A stretch of 64,000 nt of DNA from Bacillota bacterium. Lineage in GTDB: Bacteria > Bacillota > Clostridia > Acetivibrionales > DSM-1351. Under the pieces are notes generated by a model. It worked only from the letters and a program-made list of their open reading frames with translations, was not told where the DNA came from and searched no databases. The stretch spans positions 47,346 through 111,345 of the forward strand of contig JAEWOH010000048.1 of the NCBI GenBank assembly GCA_023460955.1, read 5' to 3'. Positions 1 to 8,148 of this stretch are shown here, piece by piece. A program made the translations under genes and the position numbers. Each line of letters begins with the position of its first letter. Position 1 is the stretch's first letter.

Positions 1-621
1 CCATTAAAGTATGACAGGTCAAACGAGATTTTGCGCCCGCAGTACATCATTGAAAGACTTTATGAGCTTACACAGGGTGATGCAATAATAACTACAGAAG
101 TTGGACAGCATCAGATGTGGGCGGCCCAGTATTATAAGTACACCCGTTTCAGACAGTTTGTATCCTCCGGCGGTCTGGGCACAATGGGGTATGGTCTTGG
201 AGCATGTATCGGTGCTCAGCTGGGAAGACCTGATAAAAAGGTAATTAATGTGGCGGGCGACGGAAGCTTCAGAATGAATCTGAACGAGCTGGCAACAGCA
301 GTTGAGTACAAGCTGCCCATAATTATTGCATTATTTAATAACAGGGCACTGGGAATGGTTAGACAGTGGCAGGAATTGTTTTTTGACAGCCGTTTCAGCC
401 AAACTAACATAGACAGAGGCACCAATTTTAAACTGCTGGCTGAAGCCTTTGGTGCAAAGGGAATAAATGTTACGCACCCGGACCAGGTGGATGGGGCGAT
501 AAAAGCTGCACTTGCCGAAAAGGATACACCTGTACTGATAAATTTTGAGATTGACAAGGATGACAAGGTATTTCCGATCGTGCCTCCGGGTGCAGGTATA
601 AATGAAGCGGTAGACTGTTAA
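1..621 (+). CDS. ilvB: Acetolactate synthase large subunit, C-terminal part (5' end outside window)
   Basis: Only the last 206 codons are present; the frame is open to the first base of the window. The fragment carries the thiamine-pyrophosphate binding signature that starts GDGSF and ends in an NN pair about 27 residues later (fragment residues ~86-113), preceded by a glycine-rich stretch (SSGGLGTMGYGLG) typical of the C-terminal TPP domain. The N-terminal pyrimidine-binding domain and the FAD/beta domain would lie upstream. Acetolactate synthase condenses two pyruvates, or pyruvate and 2-oxobutyrate, in branched-chain amino acid synthesis. The ending ...PPGAGINEAVDC and the spacing around the TPP motif fit the biosynthetic IlvB type better than pyruvate oxidase. 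No ilvN follows, so the regulatory subunit, if any, lies elsewhere. An intrinsic terminator follows at once. Confidence 0.9.
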   Translation, partial: PLKYDRSNEILRPQYIIERLYELTQGDAIITTEVGQHQMWAAQYYKYTRFRQFVSSGGLGTMGYGLGACIGAQLGRPDKKVINVAGDGSFRMNLNELATAVEYKLPIIIALFNNRALGMVRQWQELFFDSRFSQTNIDRGTNFKLLAEAFGAKGINVTHPDQVDGAIKAALAEKDTPVLINFEIDKDDKVFPIVPPGAGINEAVDC

Positions 622-627
622 AACAGT

Positions 628-663
628 AAAAAACTGTGGTTTTAATTTGAACCACAGTTTTTT
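628..663 (+). terminator. Intrinsic terminator after ilvB
   Basis: A perfect 13-bp stem (AAAAACTGTGGTT paired with AACCACAGTTTTT) with an 8-nt loop ends in a T-run, seven bases after the ilvB stop codon. Confidence 0.9.
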
Positions 664-719
664 AGCGTTATGAACTTGCAAATTTATGAAGTAAAAGTAT
701 CAAAACATATATACCGGAT

Positions 720-2942
720 TTACCACTTGGCAATATCGGTTAACTTGTATTTTGAGTCTTTATCAAGTGAGGCCATATAGTACCAGCTGAACTTTTTGTT
801 AACGTAGCTTTTGCCTGCATATTTGATGGCTATATCTTCCAGAACATAAACCCTGTATTGCTCGGAATCATTAACTTTTTCAATGGCATAAATTTCATAT
901 TTATTAAGCTTTTCCTTAGTATTTTTCTTAAAAAGTCCGGATACCAGGCTTTTCTGAGAATTATACAGGCTGCTCCCTTTAAGGAGATATGGCTCTACTG
1001 CCGAAAAGGTATTATTATTTATAGCCTTTATTATATTCTGCTCATATGAGCCAAGCAGACTTTCAATCTGCTTTATCTTTGAACTGTCTATATTTGAGAG
1101 CTGTTTGATTTTGCTATTTAGAATTGTTTTGTCGAAAGAATTCCAAAAGGCACCTTTTACATCAATAATGTCGCTGATTTGACCGTAGGGTATTTCGAAT
1201 TCCGGAAAGCCAGCTGCATAAGGAGCTATTTCATACGGTGAATAGTAAACTTTCAGAGAATCCTTACCTATAATGAAATCCTGATCAACTCTGACTGCTG
1301 CATTAGATTCTGTTTCATATATATTTCCGGAGATAGCACTAATCTTATTATTTAAACTAATCTGACCGTTTACAATTGAAGCAAGTTTATCAGTAAATTT
1401 ACTGTTGGCCTTAAATAAATCCTTTAATTCGTAGAATACTCCGGAATCCATATCAGTATAGAGATAACTCATAATGGACTGACCGTGAGCTGCACTTATG
1501 GGGTACCAGTATCCGTTTTTCTCTACAATAAGCAAATTCTTATTAATGGAGACCGTAAAACTAACAGTAACATCCTCTGTGTATTCCTCATCAGCTTTAT
1601 TGGGAGACAAATAATTACCTATATAATCCGACTTTAACTTTTGATTAATGTTCTTCTCAGCAGCTTCAGACTTCAATCCGAATATTTGGGGATATTCAAC
1701 AAAGGTCAGAAAATCTCTTCTGTATGGCACTTTTTTTATGTAAATACCATTAGCAAGAGGTATGGTGTTATCTTTCTGCCAGATAATCTCACCGTTTTGT
1801 TTAAGATAAATCAGGCTGCCATCCAACTTGGCCTGAATGATATCTCCTATAAACTTAATATCACCTACACCCTGAAGTTTTGGCATATTATCAGAAATCT
1901 CACCCTTCTTGTTAATAAAGAAGGTGCTTGTATCGTCACAGGCAACTGCGTAATCGCCATTGAATTTGTCTATTTTATAAAACTTGAAGTCTGAAAGCTT
2001 TTCTCCTGAACCATTGAATAATGCTTTGGGAGAATAATAGTGAGAGTAGGGAAGCTCCTTGTTATTGCTGACGGCGAATAAGCCTGATCCTAAATAAGAA
2101 ATTCCCGAGTATTCAGGCTTTATTACATACCTTCCTTTTTTATCTATAACGCCATATGTGTTGAAGGAGTGCTCAGACTCGACGGAAACTACTGCATAAC
2201 CGTCTATAAACAAGTCTGCAGCGTAAAATTCGGGCTGTATAGCTATAATGCCTTCAGTGGTTTTATAGCCGTATAATTCGGCTTTTTCGTCATAGTAGGT
2301 AGTCATACCATCCGAACTGTTGTACTTATTATAGAACTTAAGTACCTCCAATACCTTGCCGGTTTTATCAATAACTGAATATTTACCTGGGTTTGTTTCG
2401 ACTATAGCCTTTCCGCCGATGAAGCTCTCAGCACTTAAATATTTTGCAGGGACTATAATCTTACCCGAGATATCCATATAACCGTAATGTAAGTTGCTGT
2501 CAGAAAAACTGAACAGGCCTTCACTGTATTCCAGAACTCTGAATTTGGTGTTAAATAAGAACTTTCCTGAGTCGTTAACAACAATTGAACCCCCGTCAGC
2601 CGAGTTCAATATCGCTACACCGTTATTGAAGTCCGGAACATAAGAAGAAAATGGACCAGAAACAACTTGCCCCGACCTGTTTATAAAGTAAACCTTGCAG
2701 ATATCATAATCGTAATTCCCGGTGGCAGCTATTGCTATGCCTTTATCATTAAATTCTTTGACCGAGCTGTAGGAAGGCTGGATTTCGAATACACCGGATT
2801 GGTCTATGTAACCCCACTTTTGTCCTGATACAGTTTCAATGGAAGCTGGCAGGAGAGTTGGTTCCGTGGCATCCACCGCAAAACCGTGAAACATTAAAAA
2901 AAGCAAGGAGATTACGGCCAACGCGCATAATTTTGTTTTCAT
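720..2942 (-). CDS. Secreted WG-repeat protein with DUF3298-like domain
   Basis: The 740-residue product starts with a cleavable signal peptide (short basic end, hydrophobic core, probable cut after ...GFAVDA near residue 25). Residues ~40-400 hold about eight WG-type repeats of the form WGYID..G.....Y....F..G.A.V, a beta-rich repeat of unknown function common in surface proteins. Residues ~440-600 resemble the DUF3298/RsiV-type extracytoplasmic fold (YTDMDSGVFYELKDLF). The last ~110 residues look like an NTF2-like cone. The start is supported by an AAGGGG SD. There is no LPXTG, SLH or lipobox, so the protein is probably released or loosely wall-bound. It stands alone between ilvB and the ribosomal cluster and is transcribed against both. 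Function is unknown; a structural or sensing role outside the cell is an inference. Confidence 0.75.
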   Translation of the reverse strand: MKTKLCALAVISLLFLMFHGFAVDATEPTLLPASIETVSGQKWGYIDQSGVFEIQPSYSSVKEFNDKGIAIAATGNYDYDICKVYFINRSGQVVSGPFSSYVPDFNNGVAILNSADGGSIVVNDSGKFLFNTKFRVLEYSEGLFSFSDSNLHYGYMDISGKIIVPAKYLSAESFIGGKAIVETNPGKYSVIDKTGKVLEVLKFYNKYNSSDGMTTYYDEKAELYGYKTTEGIIAIQPEFYAADLFIDGYAVVSVESEHSFNTYGVIDKKGRYVIKPEYSGISYLGSGLFAVSNNKELPYSHYYSPKALFNGSGEKLSDFKFYKIDKFNGDYAVACDDTSTFFINKKGEISDNMPKLQGVGDIKFIGDIIQAKLDGSLIYLKQNGEIIWQKDNTIPLANGIYIKKVPYRRDFLTFVEYPQIFGLKSEAAEKNINQKLKSDYIGNYLSPNKADEEYTEDVTVSFTVSINKNLLIVEKNGYWYPISAAHGQSIMSYLYTDMDSGVFYELKDLFKANSKFTDKLASIVNGQISLNNKISAISGNIYETESNAAVRVDQDFIIGKDSLKVYYSPYEIAPYAAGFPEFEIPYGQISDIIDVKGAFWNSFDKTILNSKIKQLSNIDSSKIKQIESLLGSYEQNIIKAINNNTFSAVEPYLLKGSSLYNSQKSLVSGLFKKNTKEKLNKYEIYAIEKVNDSEQYRVYVLEDIAIKYAGKSYVNKKFSWYYMASLDKDSKYKLTDIAKW

Positions 2943-3019
2943 TAAAATACCCCTTTCAAAAGACTTATCATTATAAACTAATTAATAAACTTAAACTAAA
3001 TAATAGACATAAACTGTTG

Positions 3020-3161
3020 CACTTAAGCGTGATATTGAACTAAACGCGATATTGCATTAAGCCTGATATTTCACTTAAACTTAATATTGTGCTTAAACTT
3101 AATGCTGCACTTAAACTCAATATTGCATTTAAACTTTATGCTGCACTTAAACTTAATATTG
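3020..3161. repeat. 18-bp intergenic tandem repeat, about eight units
   Basis: Units read (C/T)(A/G)CTTAAACTTAATATTG with small changes. Five clean 18-bp units occupy 3072-3161, preceded by three more diverged 17-18-bp units. Alternate units share the ending ATATTG or ATGCTG. The array lies between the start of the WG-repeat gene and the rpmG promoter. No start codon or SD runs through it. Confidence 0.85.
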
Positions 3162-3306
3162 CTTTAAGACAGAAAATGCTCTAAACTTGAAATATATAAA
3201 ATGAGTAATAAGAAAATTATATAGCACTTTAACACTGAAATGGTGACAGTTTTGTAATATATTTCGATAATATGTATGAACTCAAGACCAGCAAAAAAAC
3301 AACTGC

Positions 3307-3334
3307 TTGACTTTTTTGTGCTTATATGTTAAAT
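3307..3334 (+). promoter_or_regulatory. Probable promoter of rpmG-secE-nusG
   Basis: TTGACT, 16-bp spacer, TTAAAT (4/6 match to the -10 consensus), about 105 bases upstream of the rpmG start. It is the best sigma-A-like pair in the gap. Confidence 0.5.
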
Positions 3335-3437
3335 TAGTTATTGCTCGTTGTGTAAGTCTTTTTTTTTATGTCAAAAACAAAATTCTATAAATGACTTATA
3401 TGGTGAAATACACATTAAGCGGCTGGAGGTGTTACTG

Positions 3438-3587
3438 ATGAGAGTTAAAATTACACTCGCATGTACTGATTGCAAACAAAGAAATTATTCTAACATGAAG
3501 AATAAGAAGAACGACCCTGATAGACTTGAATTAAAGAAATTCTGTAAATTCTGTCACAAGCACACAGTTCACAAAGAGACTAAATAG
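3438..3587 (+). CDS. rpmG: 50S ribosomal protein L33
   Basis: The 49-residue product begins MRVKITLACTDCKQRNY and ends HTVHKETK, the normal length of bacterial L33. Two CxxC pairs (CTDC and CKFC) make it the zinc-binding (C+) form. I chose the internal ATG, which has GGAGGT seven bases upstream. A longer open frame begins near 3348 but has no ribosome binding site, and its extra 30 residues do not resemble L33. It is first in the rpmG-secE-nusG order typical of Firmicutes. The tRNA-Trp often found between rpmG and secE is not present here. Confidence 0.95.
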   Translation: MRVKITLACTDCKQRNYSNMKNKKNDPDRLELKKFCKFCHKHTVHKETK

Positions 3588-3610
3588 ACTGATTTTATTA
3601 AATAAACAGT

Positions 3611-3736
3611 TTTAGTCTCTTTGGAAACCAAATAATTAGTGCATTTGAAACTAATATGGTTTCCTTTTGAGACTAAATAATTCTATATAGATTCCGAATA
3701 CTATTGATTAGTCTCTTTGGAACTTGAGAATTAGTG
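3611..3736 (+). repeat. Inverted and direct repeat block in rpmG-secE gap
   Basis: TTTAGTCTCTTTGGAAACC (3611-3629) pairs with GGTTTCCTTTTGAGACTAAA (3658-3677), giving a stem of 9 plus 7 bp around an internal loop. A third copy in direct orientation, TTAGTCTCTTTGGAAC followed by GAATTAGTG, lies at ~3708-3736. No T-run follows, so it is not an obvious terminator. The rest of the 310-base gap shows nothing else recognisable. Confidence 0.6.
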
Positions 3737-3897
3737 TTTCTATGTTGAGCAAATAATTTTGTGAAATCTTACGGCAATGTTTAATGAATCTCCTGATTGG
3801 ATATAATCTGCATGAGATTCAAATGGGAATTGTGTCAACAATTACTGTATAACTGCCAAATGATATTTTAAAATATTATTATTGGGATGTGATTATA

Positions 3898-4128
3898 ATG
3901 GCTGAAAACGAGGTTAAAAAAGTATCTCGGTTTAAGAGAACAGGCCAGAACATGGCTAAGCTATTTAGGGAAATTAGGGCTGAATTGAAAAAAGTTATTT
4001 GGCCTAATAGGACTCAGCTAATAAACAATACTATAACTGTACTTATTTTCTGCCTGGTTGTTGGCGCAATAATATGGGCTGCAGATTTCGGATTGACAGC
4101 ATTAGCTGATGTTGTATTTACAAAATAG
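3898..4128 (+). CDS. secE: Preprotein translocase subunit SecE
   Basis: This 76-residue single-pass membrane protein is part of the SecYEG channel. It has the conserved cytoplasmic amphipathic helix and hinge (FFREIRAELKKVIWPNR-like) followed by one membrane segment (ITVLIFCLVVGAIIWAADFG). The ATG at 3898 is preferred over a GTG nine bases earlier because the GGGATG SD is correctly spaced only from the ATG. Size and position between rpmG and nusG are standard for Firmicutes. Confidence 0.95.
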   Translation: MAENEVKKVSRFKRTGQNMAKLFREIRAELKKVIWPNRTQLINNTITVLIFCLVVGAIIWAADFGLTALADVVFTK

Positions 4129-4258
4129 TGTGTGTATGTCTTGCTAAATAGCATCTTCTGATTCTGCTGACCTGTGTTGGCATGACCGGGGTGTTTATCA
4201 AGACTAAAAGAATTAGAGGGAGGACATGGGGCTCTGAATCGGTGGGCCTGTTTTTGAT

Positions 4259-4777
4259 ATGTCTGAAGATACTAAGTGGTATGTAGTTCATACCTACTCA
4301 GGGTATGAGAACAAAGTAAAGGCTAATCTTGAAAAGATAGTGGAAAACAGAGGCATGCAGGATTATATAGTCGATATCGTTGTTCCTATGGAAGAACAGA
4401 TAGAGATTAAGGACGGCAAAAAGAAGGCAACACTTAAAAAGGTTTTTCCTGGCTATGTGCTTGTCAAAATGATTATGTCGGACGAGTCCTGGTATATCGT
4501 TAGAAATACTAGAGGAGTTACAGGTTTTGTTGGACCTGGATCCAAGCCTGTGCCATTATCTGATGAAGAAGTAAAAGCAATGGGTGTGGAAGAATTTGCA
4601 CCTGTGATAGATTATGAAGTTAATGACAATGTTAGAGTTACTTCAGGTCCTCTGGAAAACTTTATCGGAATCGTTGAAGAAATTAATCTTGAAAAGAAAA
4701 AGGTTCGCGTATCTGTTTCCATGTTCGGCAGAGAAACTCCTGTTGAGCTTGAACTGACACAGATCATGAAGATTTAG
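4259..4777 (+). CDS. nusG: Transcription termination/antitermination factor NusG
   Basis: The 172-residue protein opens with WYVVHTYSGYENKVKANLEK, the NGN domain that binds RNA polymerase. It ends with a KOW domain (GPLENFIGIVEEINLEKKKV and MFGRETPVELELTQI). NusG tunes pausing and termination and couples transcription to translation. The ATG start fits the family, but only a weak GGTGGG SD precedes it. A much stronger SD (GAGGGAGG) lies about 35 bases upstream in front of a three-codon frame (see findings). It is followed by rplK, the usual order. Confidence 0.97.
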   Translation: MSEDTKWYVVHTYSGYENKVKANLEKIVENRGMQDYIVDIVVPMEEQIEIKDGKKKATLKKVFPGYVLVKMIMSDESWYIVRNTRGVTGFVGPGSKPVPLSDEEVKAMGVEEFAPVIDYEVNDNVRVTSGPLENFIGIVEEINLEKKKVRVSVSMFGRETPVELELTQIMKI

Positions 4778-4887
4778 ATTATAAGGCAGATAGAAAACAT
4801 ATTGTTTTTCTGTCCTTTTAATAAATAAACTATGAGCAATACAGGCGGGTACGAGAAGTATTCGCAGAAAATTGGGAGGTGGAATTA

Positions 4888-5313
4888 ATGGCAAAGAAAA
4901 TTGCAGGTTACGTAAAACTTCAGATTCCTGCGGGTAAGGCAACTCCGGCTCCACCGGTTGGACCAGCTTTAGGACAGCACGGCGTTAATATTATGGGTTT
5001 TTGTAAGGAATTTAATGAAAGAACAGCAAAAGACGCTGGATTAATAATCCCGGTTGTTATAACAGTTTATGCTGACAGATCTTTCTCCTTCATAACAAAG
5101 ACTCCTCCAGCAGCTGTTCTTCTGAAAAAAGCATGCAAAATTGAAAGCGGCTCTGGTAAGCCAAACAAGGACAAAGTTGCAAAGATCACTAAGGCAGAAG
5201 TTCGTAAAATTGCAGAATTGAAAATGCCTGACTTGAATGCGGCAAGCGTTGATGCAGCAGCTAGCATGATTGCTGGAACAGCACGCAGCATGGGTATCGT
5301 TGTAATAGACTAG
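4888..5313 (+). CDS. rplK: 50S ribosomal protein L11
   Basis: The 141-residue product starts MAKKIAGYVKLQIPAGKATP, with the proline-rich PAPPVGPALGQHGVNIM segment used by L11 to bind the GTPase-centre rRNA. The ATG has GGGAGG at the right distance. An in-frame GTG nine bases upstream overlaps that SD and is rejected. Length matches the family. It is followed 96 bases later by rplA, with a small hairpin between them. Confidence 0.97.
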   Translation: MAKKIAGYVKLQIPAGKATPAPPVGPALGQHGVNIMGFCKEFNERTAKDAGLIIPVVITVYADRSFSFITKTPPAAVLLKKACKIESGSGKPNKDKVAKITKAEVRKIAELKMPDLNAASVDAAASMIAGTARSMGIVVID

Positions 5314-5360
5314 TAAATATCTGACGAGATATTCTTGAATTACTAGTAAAGTTTGTGGGA

Positions 5361-5377
5361 GGAAACCTCAGGTTTCC
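5361..5377 (+). promoter_or_regulatory. Hairpin upstream of rplA, possible L1 binding site
   Basis: GGAAACC-TCA-GGTTTCC forms a perfect 7-bp stem with a three-base loop about 20 bases before the rplA SD. L1 is known to autoregulate L11-L1 mRNA translation through an rRNA-like site; identity as that site is an inference. Confidence 0.4.
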
Positions 5378-5409
5378 GACAATAATTAACCACTTAAGGA
5401 GTGTGACGT

Positions 5410-6105
5410 ATGTTTAGAGGAAAGAAGTATCAAGAAAGTTCAAAACTTGTTGATAGACAAAAGCTTCATGATCCAGCAGAAGCTCTCGACTTGACTCAGA
5501 AAACTGCTAAAGCAAAGTTTGATGAGACTGTTGAAGTTCATATAAAGCTGGGTGTTGACTCCAGACATGCAGACCAACAGGTTAGAGGTGCGGTTGTACT
5601 TCCTCACGGAACCGGTAAAAAGGTTAGAGTGTTGGTATTTGCAAAGGGAGATAAGGCTAAGGAAGCTGAACAAGCCGGAGCTGAATTCGTAGGTGCTGAA
5701 GAATTGGTATCAAAGATTCAGAACGAAAACTGGTTTGAATACGATGTAGTTGTTGCAACCCCTGATATGATGGGCGTTGTTGGTAGATTAGGTAAGGTTC
5801 TCGGTCCTAAGGGACTTATGCCAAACCCAAAAGCTGGTACTGTATCAATGGACGTAGCAAGAGCTATAGCTGATATCAAAGCCGGTAAAATCGAGTATAG
5901 ACTTGACAAGACAAATATTATTCACTGTCCAATAGGAAAGGCTTCTTTTGGTACTGAGAAGCTTATGGATAACTTCCGTACACTTCTCGGAGCAGTTGTT
6001 AAGGCTAAGCCTGCTGCTGCAAAAGGACAATACCTGAAGAGCGTTGTTGTATCCTCAACAATGGGACCTGGTATCAAAATCAACCCAATAAAGGTTGCTG
6101 AATAA
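5410..6105 (+). CDS. rplA: 50S ribosomal protein L1
   Basis: The 231-residue product has the L1 hallmarks VDSRHADQQVRGAVVLPHGTGK (domain I) and the domain II-linker motif GRLGKVLGPKGLMPNPKAGT, followed by the domain I return MGPGIKINP. L1 forms the E-site stalk and in many bacteria represses its own operon. The ATG has a TAAGGAG SD. Length is standard. It is followed by a new promoter and the L10 leader, so rplJL is probably a separate unit. Confidence 0.97.
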   Translation: MFRGKKYQESSKLVDRQKLHDPAEALDLTQKTAKAKFDETVEVHIKLGVDSRHADQQVRGAVVLPHGTGKKVRVLVFAKGDKAKEAEQAGAEFVGAEELVSKIQNENWFEYDVVVATPDMMGVVGRLGKVLGPKGLMPNPKAGTVSMDVARAIADIKAGKIEYRLDKTNIIHCPIGKASFGTEKLMDNFRTLLGAVVKAKPAAAKGQYLKSVVVSSTMGPGIKINPIKVAE

Positions 6106-6138
6106 TAAATCCTATAAATGATTTCTAAAAATAGGTAC

Positions 6139-6167
6139 TTTACAAATTACTTGTTTAGTATTATTAT
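6139..6167 (+). promoter_or_regulatory. Promoter for rplJ-rplL transcript
   Basis: TTTACA, 17-bp spacer, TATTAT (5/6 to both consensus boxes). The predicted start near 6174 places the whole L10 leader in the transcript. Confidence 0.7.
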
Positions 6168-6173
6168 ATTAGA

Positions 6174-6436
6174 GGTTGGGCGAGTGAAATGCGATAGATA
6201 TGTTGCAGTTTTCGCCATAAAAAGTAAGCCATAGACAGTGGGAGCCGAAGCAATAATGCTAAAGCCTAACAGATGTTTTACATCTTCCCGCCGAGGTTGA
6301 TATCAATTGCAAATTAATGAAGTTAGCCAAGTTCAATATTTGAACCTTGGTAACAGATTTAGGCAAGCTGACGAGGTCGGCATTTGTAACGGTTAATCAC
6401 CCTTTGTGTGTCTATGAGCATGCAAAGGGTTTTTTA
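6174..6436 (+). ncRNA. Ribosomal protein L10 leader
   Basis: This ~260-nt untranslated region upstream of rplJ has the usual L10-leader landmarks: a purine-rich core with AAAGCCTAACAGATG, CTTCCCGCCGAGGTTG, then the partner GACGAGGTCGGCATTTG, and a terminator at the 3' end. L10(L12)4 binding to such leaders is known to favour termination or block translation. The position, length and terminator make the assignment secure; exact 5' end depends on the promoter call. Confidence 0.85.
6399..6436 (+). terminator. Attenuator terminator of the L10 leader
   Basis: ACCCTTTG pairs with CAAAGGGT around a 16-nt loop and is followed by seven T residues, 70 bases before rplJ. It is the OFF structure of the leader. 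Confidence 0.85.
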
Positions 6437-6508
6437 TTTGAAATTAAAATAAGCAGAAAATTATATCAAGTATATTTTTCTTAATAACCGCATAAGGAGG
6501 TGGATGTT

Positions 6509-7009
6509 TTGCCTAGTAACAAAATACTTGAACAAAAAAAGCAAGTAGTTCAGGAGTTAACTGAAAAAGTTAAAGCTGCACAATCTATTGTATTAGCTGA
6601 TTATAGAGGATTAACTGTTGAGCAGGATACTGCACTTAGAAATGCTTTAAGAGCAGCTGGCGTAGAATATAGAGTAGTTAAGAACACTTTAACAAGCTTT
6701 GCAATGAAAGAAAATGGTTTGGAGGGTTTGGATCCTTTCTTAAATGGTCCAACTGCAATGGCACTCAGTTCAACTGATGTTGTAGCACCTGCAAAGGTTC
6801 TCGCTGAATTTGCTAAGAAGTTTGAAAAGCTCGAACTTAAAGCTGGCGTTGTTGAAGGTAAGGTAGTGGATGTTAGTGTTATCCAAACACTTGCTGAATT
6901 ACCATCACGTGAAGTTCTTATCGCTAGAGTATTGGGTAGCTTGAATGCTCCTATAACAGGATTAGCAGTAGCTTTGAACGCTATTGCTGAACAAAAGGCT
7001 AACGCTTAA
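6509..7009 (+). CDS. rplJ: 50S ribosomal protein L10
   Basis: The 166-residue product starts MPSNKILEQKKQVVQEL and carries the L10 core (VLADYRGLTVEQDTALRNAL, EYRVVKNTLTSFAM) and the C-terminal helix that binds L7/L12 dimers. The start is TTG, with AAGGAGG eight bases upstream. The in-frame GTG nine bases earlier overlaps the SD and is unlikely. L10 is the repressor acting on the leader above. rplL follows 78 bases later in the same transcript. Confidence 0.96.
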   Translation: MPSNKILEQKKQVVQELTEKVKAAQSIVLADYRGLTVEQDTALRNALRAAGVEYRVVKNTLTSFAMKENGLEGLDPFLNGPTAMALSSTDVVAPAKVLAEFAKKFEKLELKAGVVEGKVVDVSVIQTLAELPSREVLIARVLGSLNAPITGLAVALNAIAEQKANA

Positions 7010-7087
7010 TTTAAATTTATCTTATAAAGAAATTTAATTATGTTGTTTAAAAAATCAAATTAAAAAATTATTTGGAGGTATAATACA

Positions 7088-7465
7088 TTGGCTAGTGAAA
7101 AAATACAAAAATTTATTGAAGATGTAAAGGTTTTAACAATATTAGAATTATCTGAACTCGTAAAGGCTCTTGAAGAAGAGTTTGGAGTATCAGCAGCAGC
7201 TCCTATGGGAGCAGCAGCAGCTCCTGCAGCAGCAGCAGCTCCTGTAGAAGAACAAACTGAATTCAACGTTATATTGAAGGAAGTTGGAGCAGACAAAATC
7301 AAGGTTATCAAAGCTGTTAGAGAAGCAACTGGTCTTGGTTTAAAAGAAGCTAAGGATATCGTTGATGGAGCTCCTAAGACACTTAAAGAAAACGTTTCAA
7401 AGGACGAAGCTACAGCTCTTGAAGCTAAGTTTAAAGAAGTTGGAGCAACTGTTGAAATCAAATAA
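7088..7465 (+). CDS. rplL: 50S ribosomal protein L7/L12
   Basis: The 125-residue acidic stalk protein has an N-terminal dimerisation helix pair (residues 1-40), an alanine-rich hinge of about 20 residues (AAAPAAAAAP) and the C-terminal factor-binding domain (EFNVILKEVGADKIKVIKAV, GLGLKEAKDIVDGAP). It recruits EF-Tu and EF-G. The start is TTG with GGAGGT seven bases upstream, so both genes of this pair use TTG. A strong terminator follows, which separates it from rpoB. Confidence 0.97.
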   Translation: MASEKIQKFIEDVKVLTILELSELVKALEEEFGVSAAAPMGAAAAPAAAAAPVEEQTEFNVILKEVGADKIKVIKAVREATGLGLKEAKDIVDGAPKTLKENVSKDEATALEAKFKEVGATVEIK

Positions 7466-7513
7466 TTTTGATTCCAAACTGTATATCGCGGTGTAAACCG
7501 GAATGCAGTATTG

Positions 7514-7556
7514 AAAAAGAGGCTACTCGAGAAATTTGAGAGTGGCCTCTTTTTTT
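7514..7556 (+). terminator. Terminator after rplL
   Basis: AGAGGCTACTC pairs with GAGAGTGGCCTCT (one G-U pair), followed by seven T. It would end most rplJL transcripts. Confidence 0.9.
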
Positions 7557-7600
7557 AAAACGACGGAAGTTTGGTTAATTTATTAAAAAAATAAAATAAA

Positions 7601-7624
7601 AAAACGTATTTATTAATACGTTTT
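7601..7624. terminator. AT-rich perfect hairpin upstream of the rpoB promoter
   Basis: AAAACGTATT-TATT-AATACGTTTT is a perfect 10-bp inverted repeat with a four-base loop, six bases before the -35 box. It could serve as a second weak terminator or as a protein site. Confidence 0.5.
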
Positions 7625-7629
7625 GATAA

Positions 7630-7658
7630 TTGACAAGCAGTAGTAACTATGATATCAT
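7630..7658 (+). promoter_or_regulatory. Promoter of rpoBC
   Basis: TTGACA (perfect), 17-bp spacer, TATCAT (5/6). It lies after the rplL terminator and ~490 bases before rpoB, implying a long 5' leader. Confidence 0.75.
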
Positions 7659-7664
7659 TATACA

Positions 7665-8148
7665 CTGCATTAAAATTGTGTTTTTATACCCAAATTAATG
7701 TTATCTTGTTTACATACATAATTATAGCATGAGCTGTAATAAAAATGCAATAATACGAATAAACAAGACAATAATTGTAAATAATATTTTAATGTTTGCG
7801 AACCGTTAATAATGGATATTTTACGACATGGGCTCAGGTTCAGTATTTGTATTTTTGAAAATTATATGCAACCTAAATTCCTGTTATACATTTACAAATA
7901 TCATGGGTTTAGGTATGGTACAGATAATTTAACCCTTATTCAAAGGGAATATTCGTGCCAACTGTTTGTTTTTTTGATTTATGATTTCCCATAATATAAT
8001 TCTAATTATGTGAAATTTTAATATATTTCCAAAGAATCTGATGGTCAGAATTGAATTTGAATTCATTATGACATTCTATCATAATATGGTCAAATAAATT
8101 ACGAGGTTGGATTCTTGTAAAGTCATAAGTTTATGAGGTGATATAAAT
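7665..8148 (+). other. Long rpoB 5' leader, AT-rich, no gene seen
   Basis: There is no credible coding frame with an SD. Two related segments stand out: CATGGGCTCAGGTTCAGTA (~7828) and CATGGGTTTAGGTATGGTA (~7903). The second has a TTTAGGT that can pair with ACCTAAA near 7872. The leader could be structured RNA, but no known family is recognised. A GAGGTG SD precedes rpoB. Confidence 0.4.

Noticed and set aside
3020..3161. Short regular repeats as a CRISPR array
   Set aside because: The 18-bp units are contiguous, degenerate and without spacers. The same applies to the 12-, 15- and 30-bp arrays.
3588..3897. tRNA-Trp between rpmG and secE
   Set aside because: No cloverleaf, no CCA-anticodon loop and no TTCGA arm is present in the gap.
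7812..7994. 60-codon frame within the rpoB leader
   Set aside because: No SD and an aromatic-rich translation typical of AT-rich non-coding DNA.
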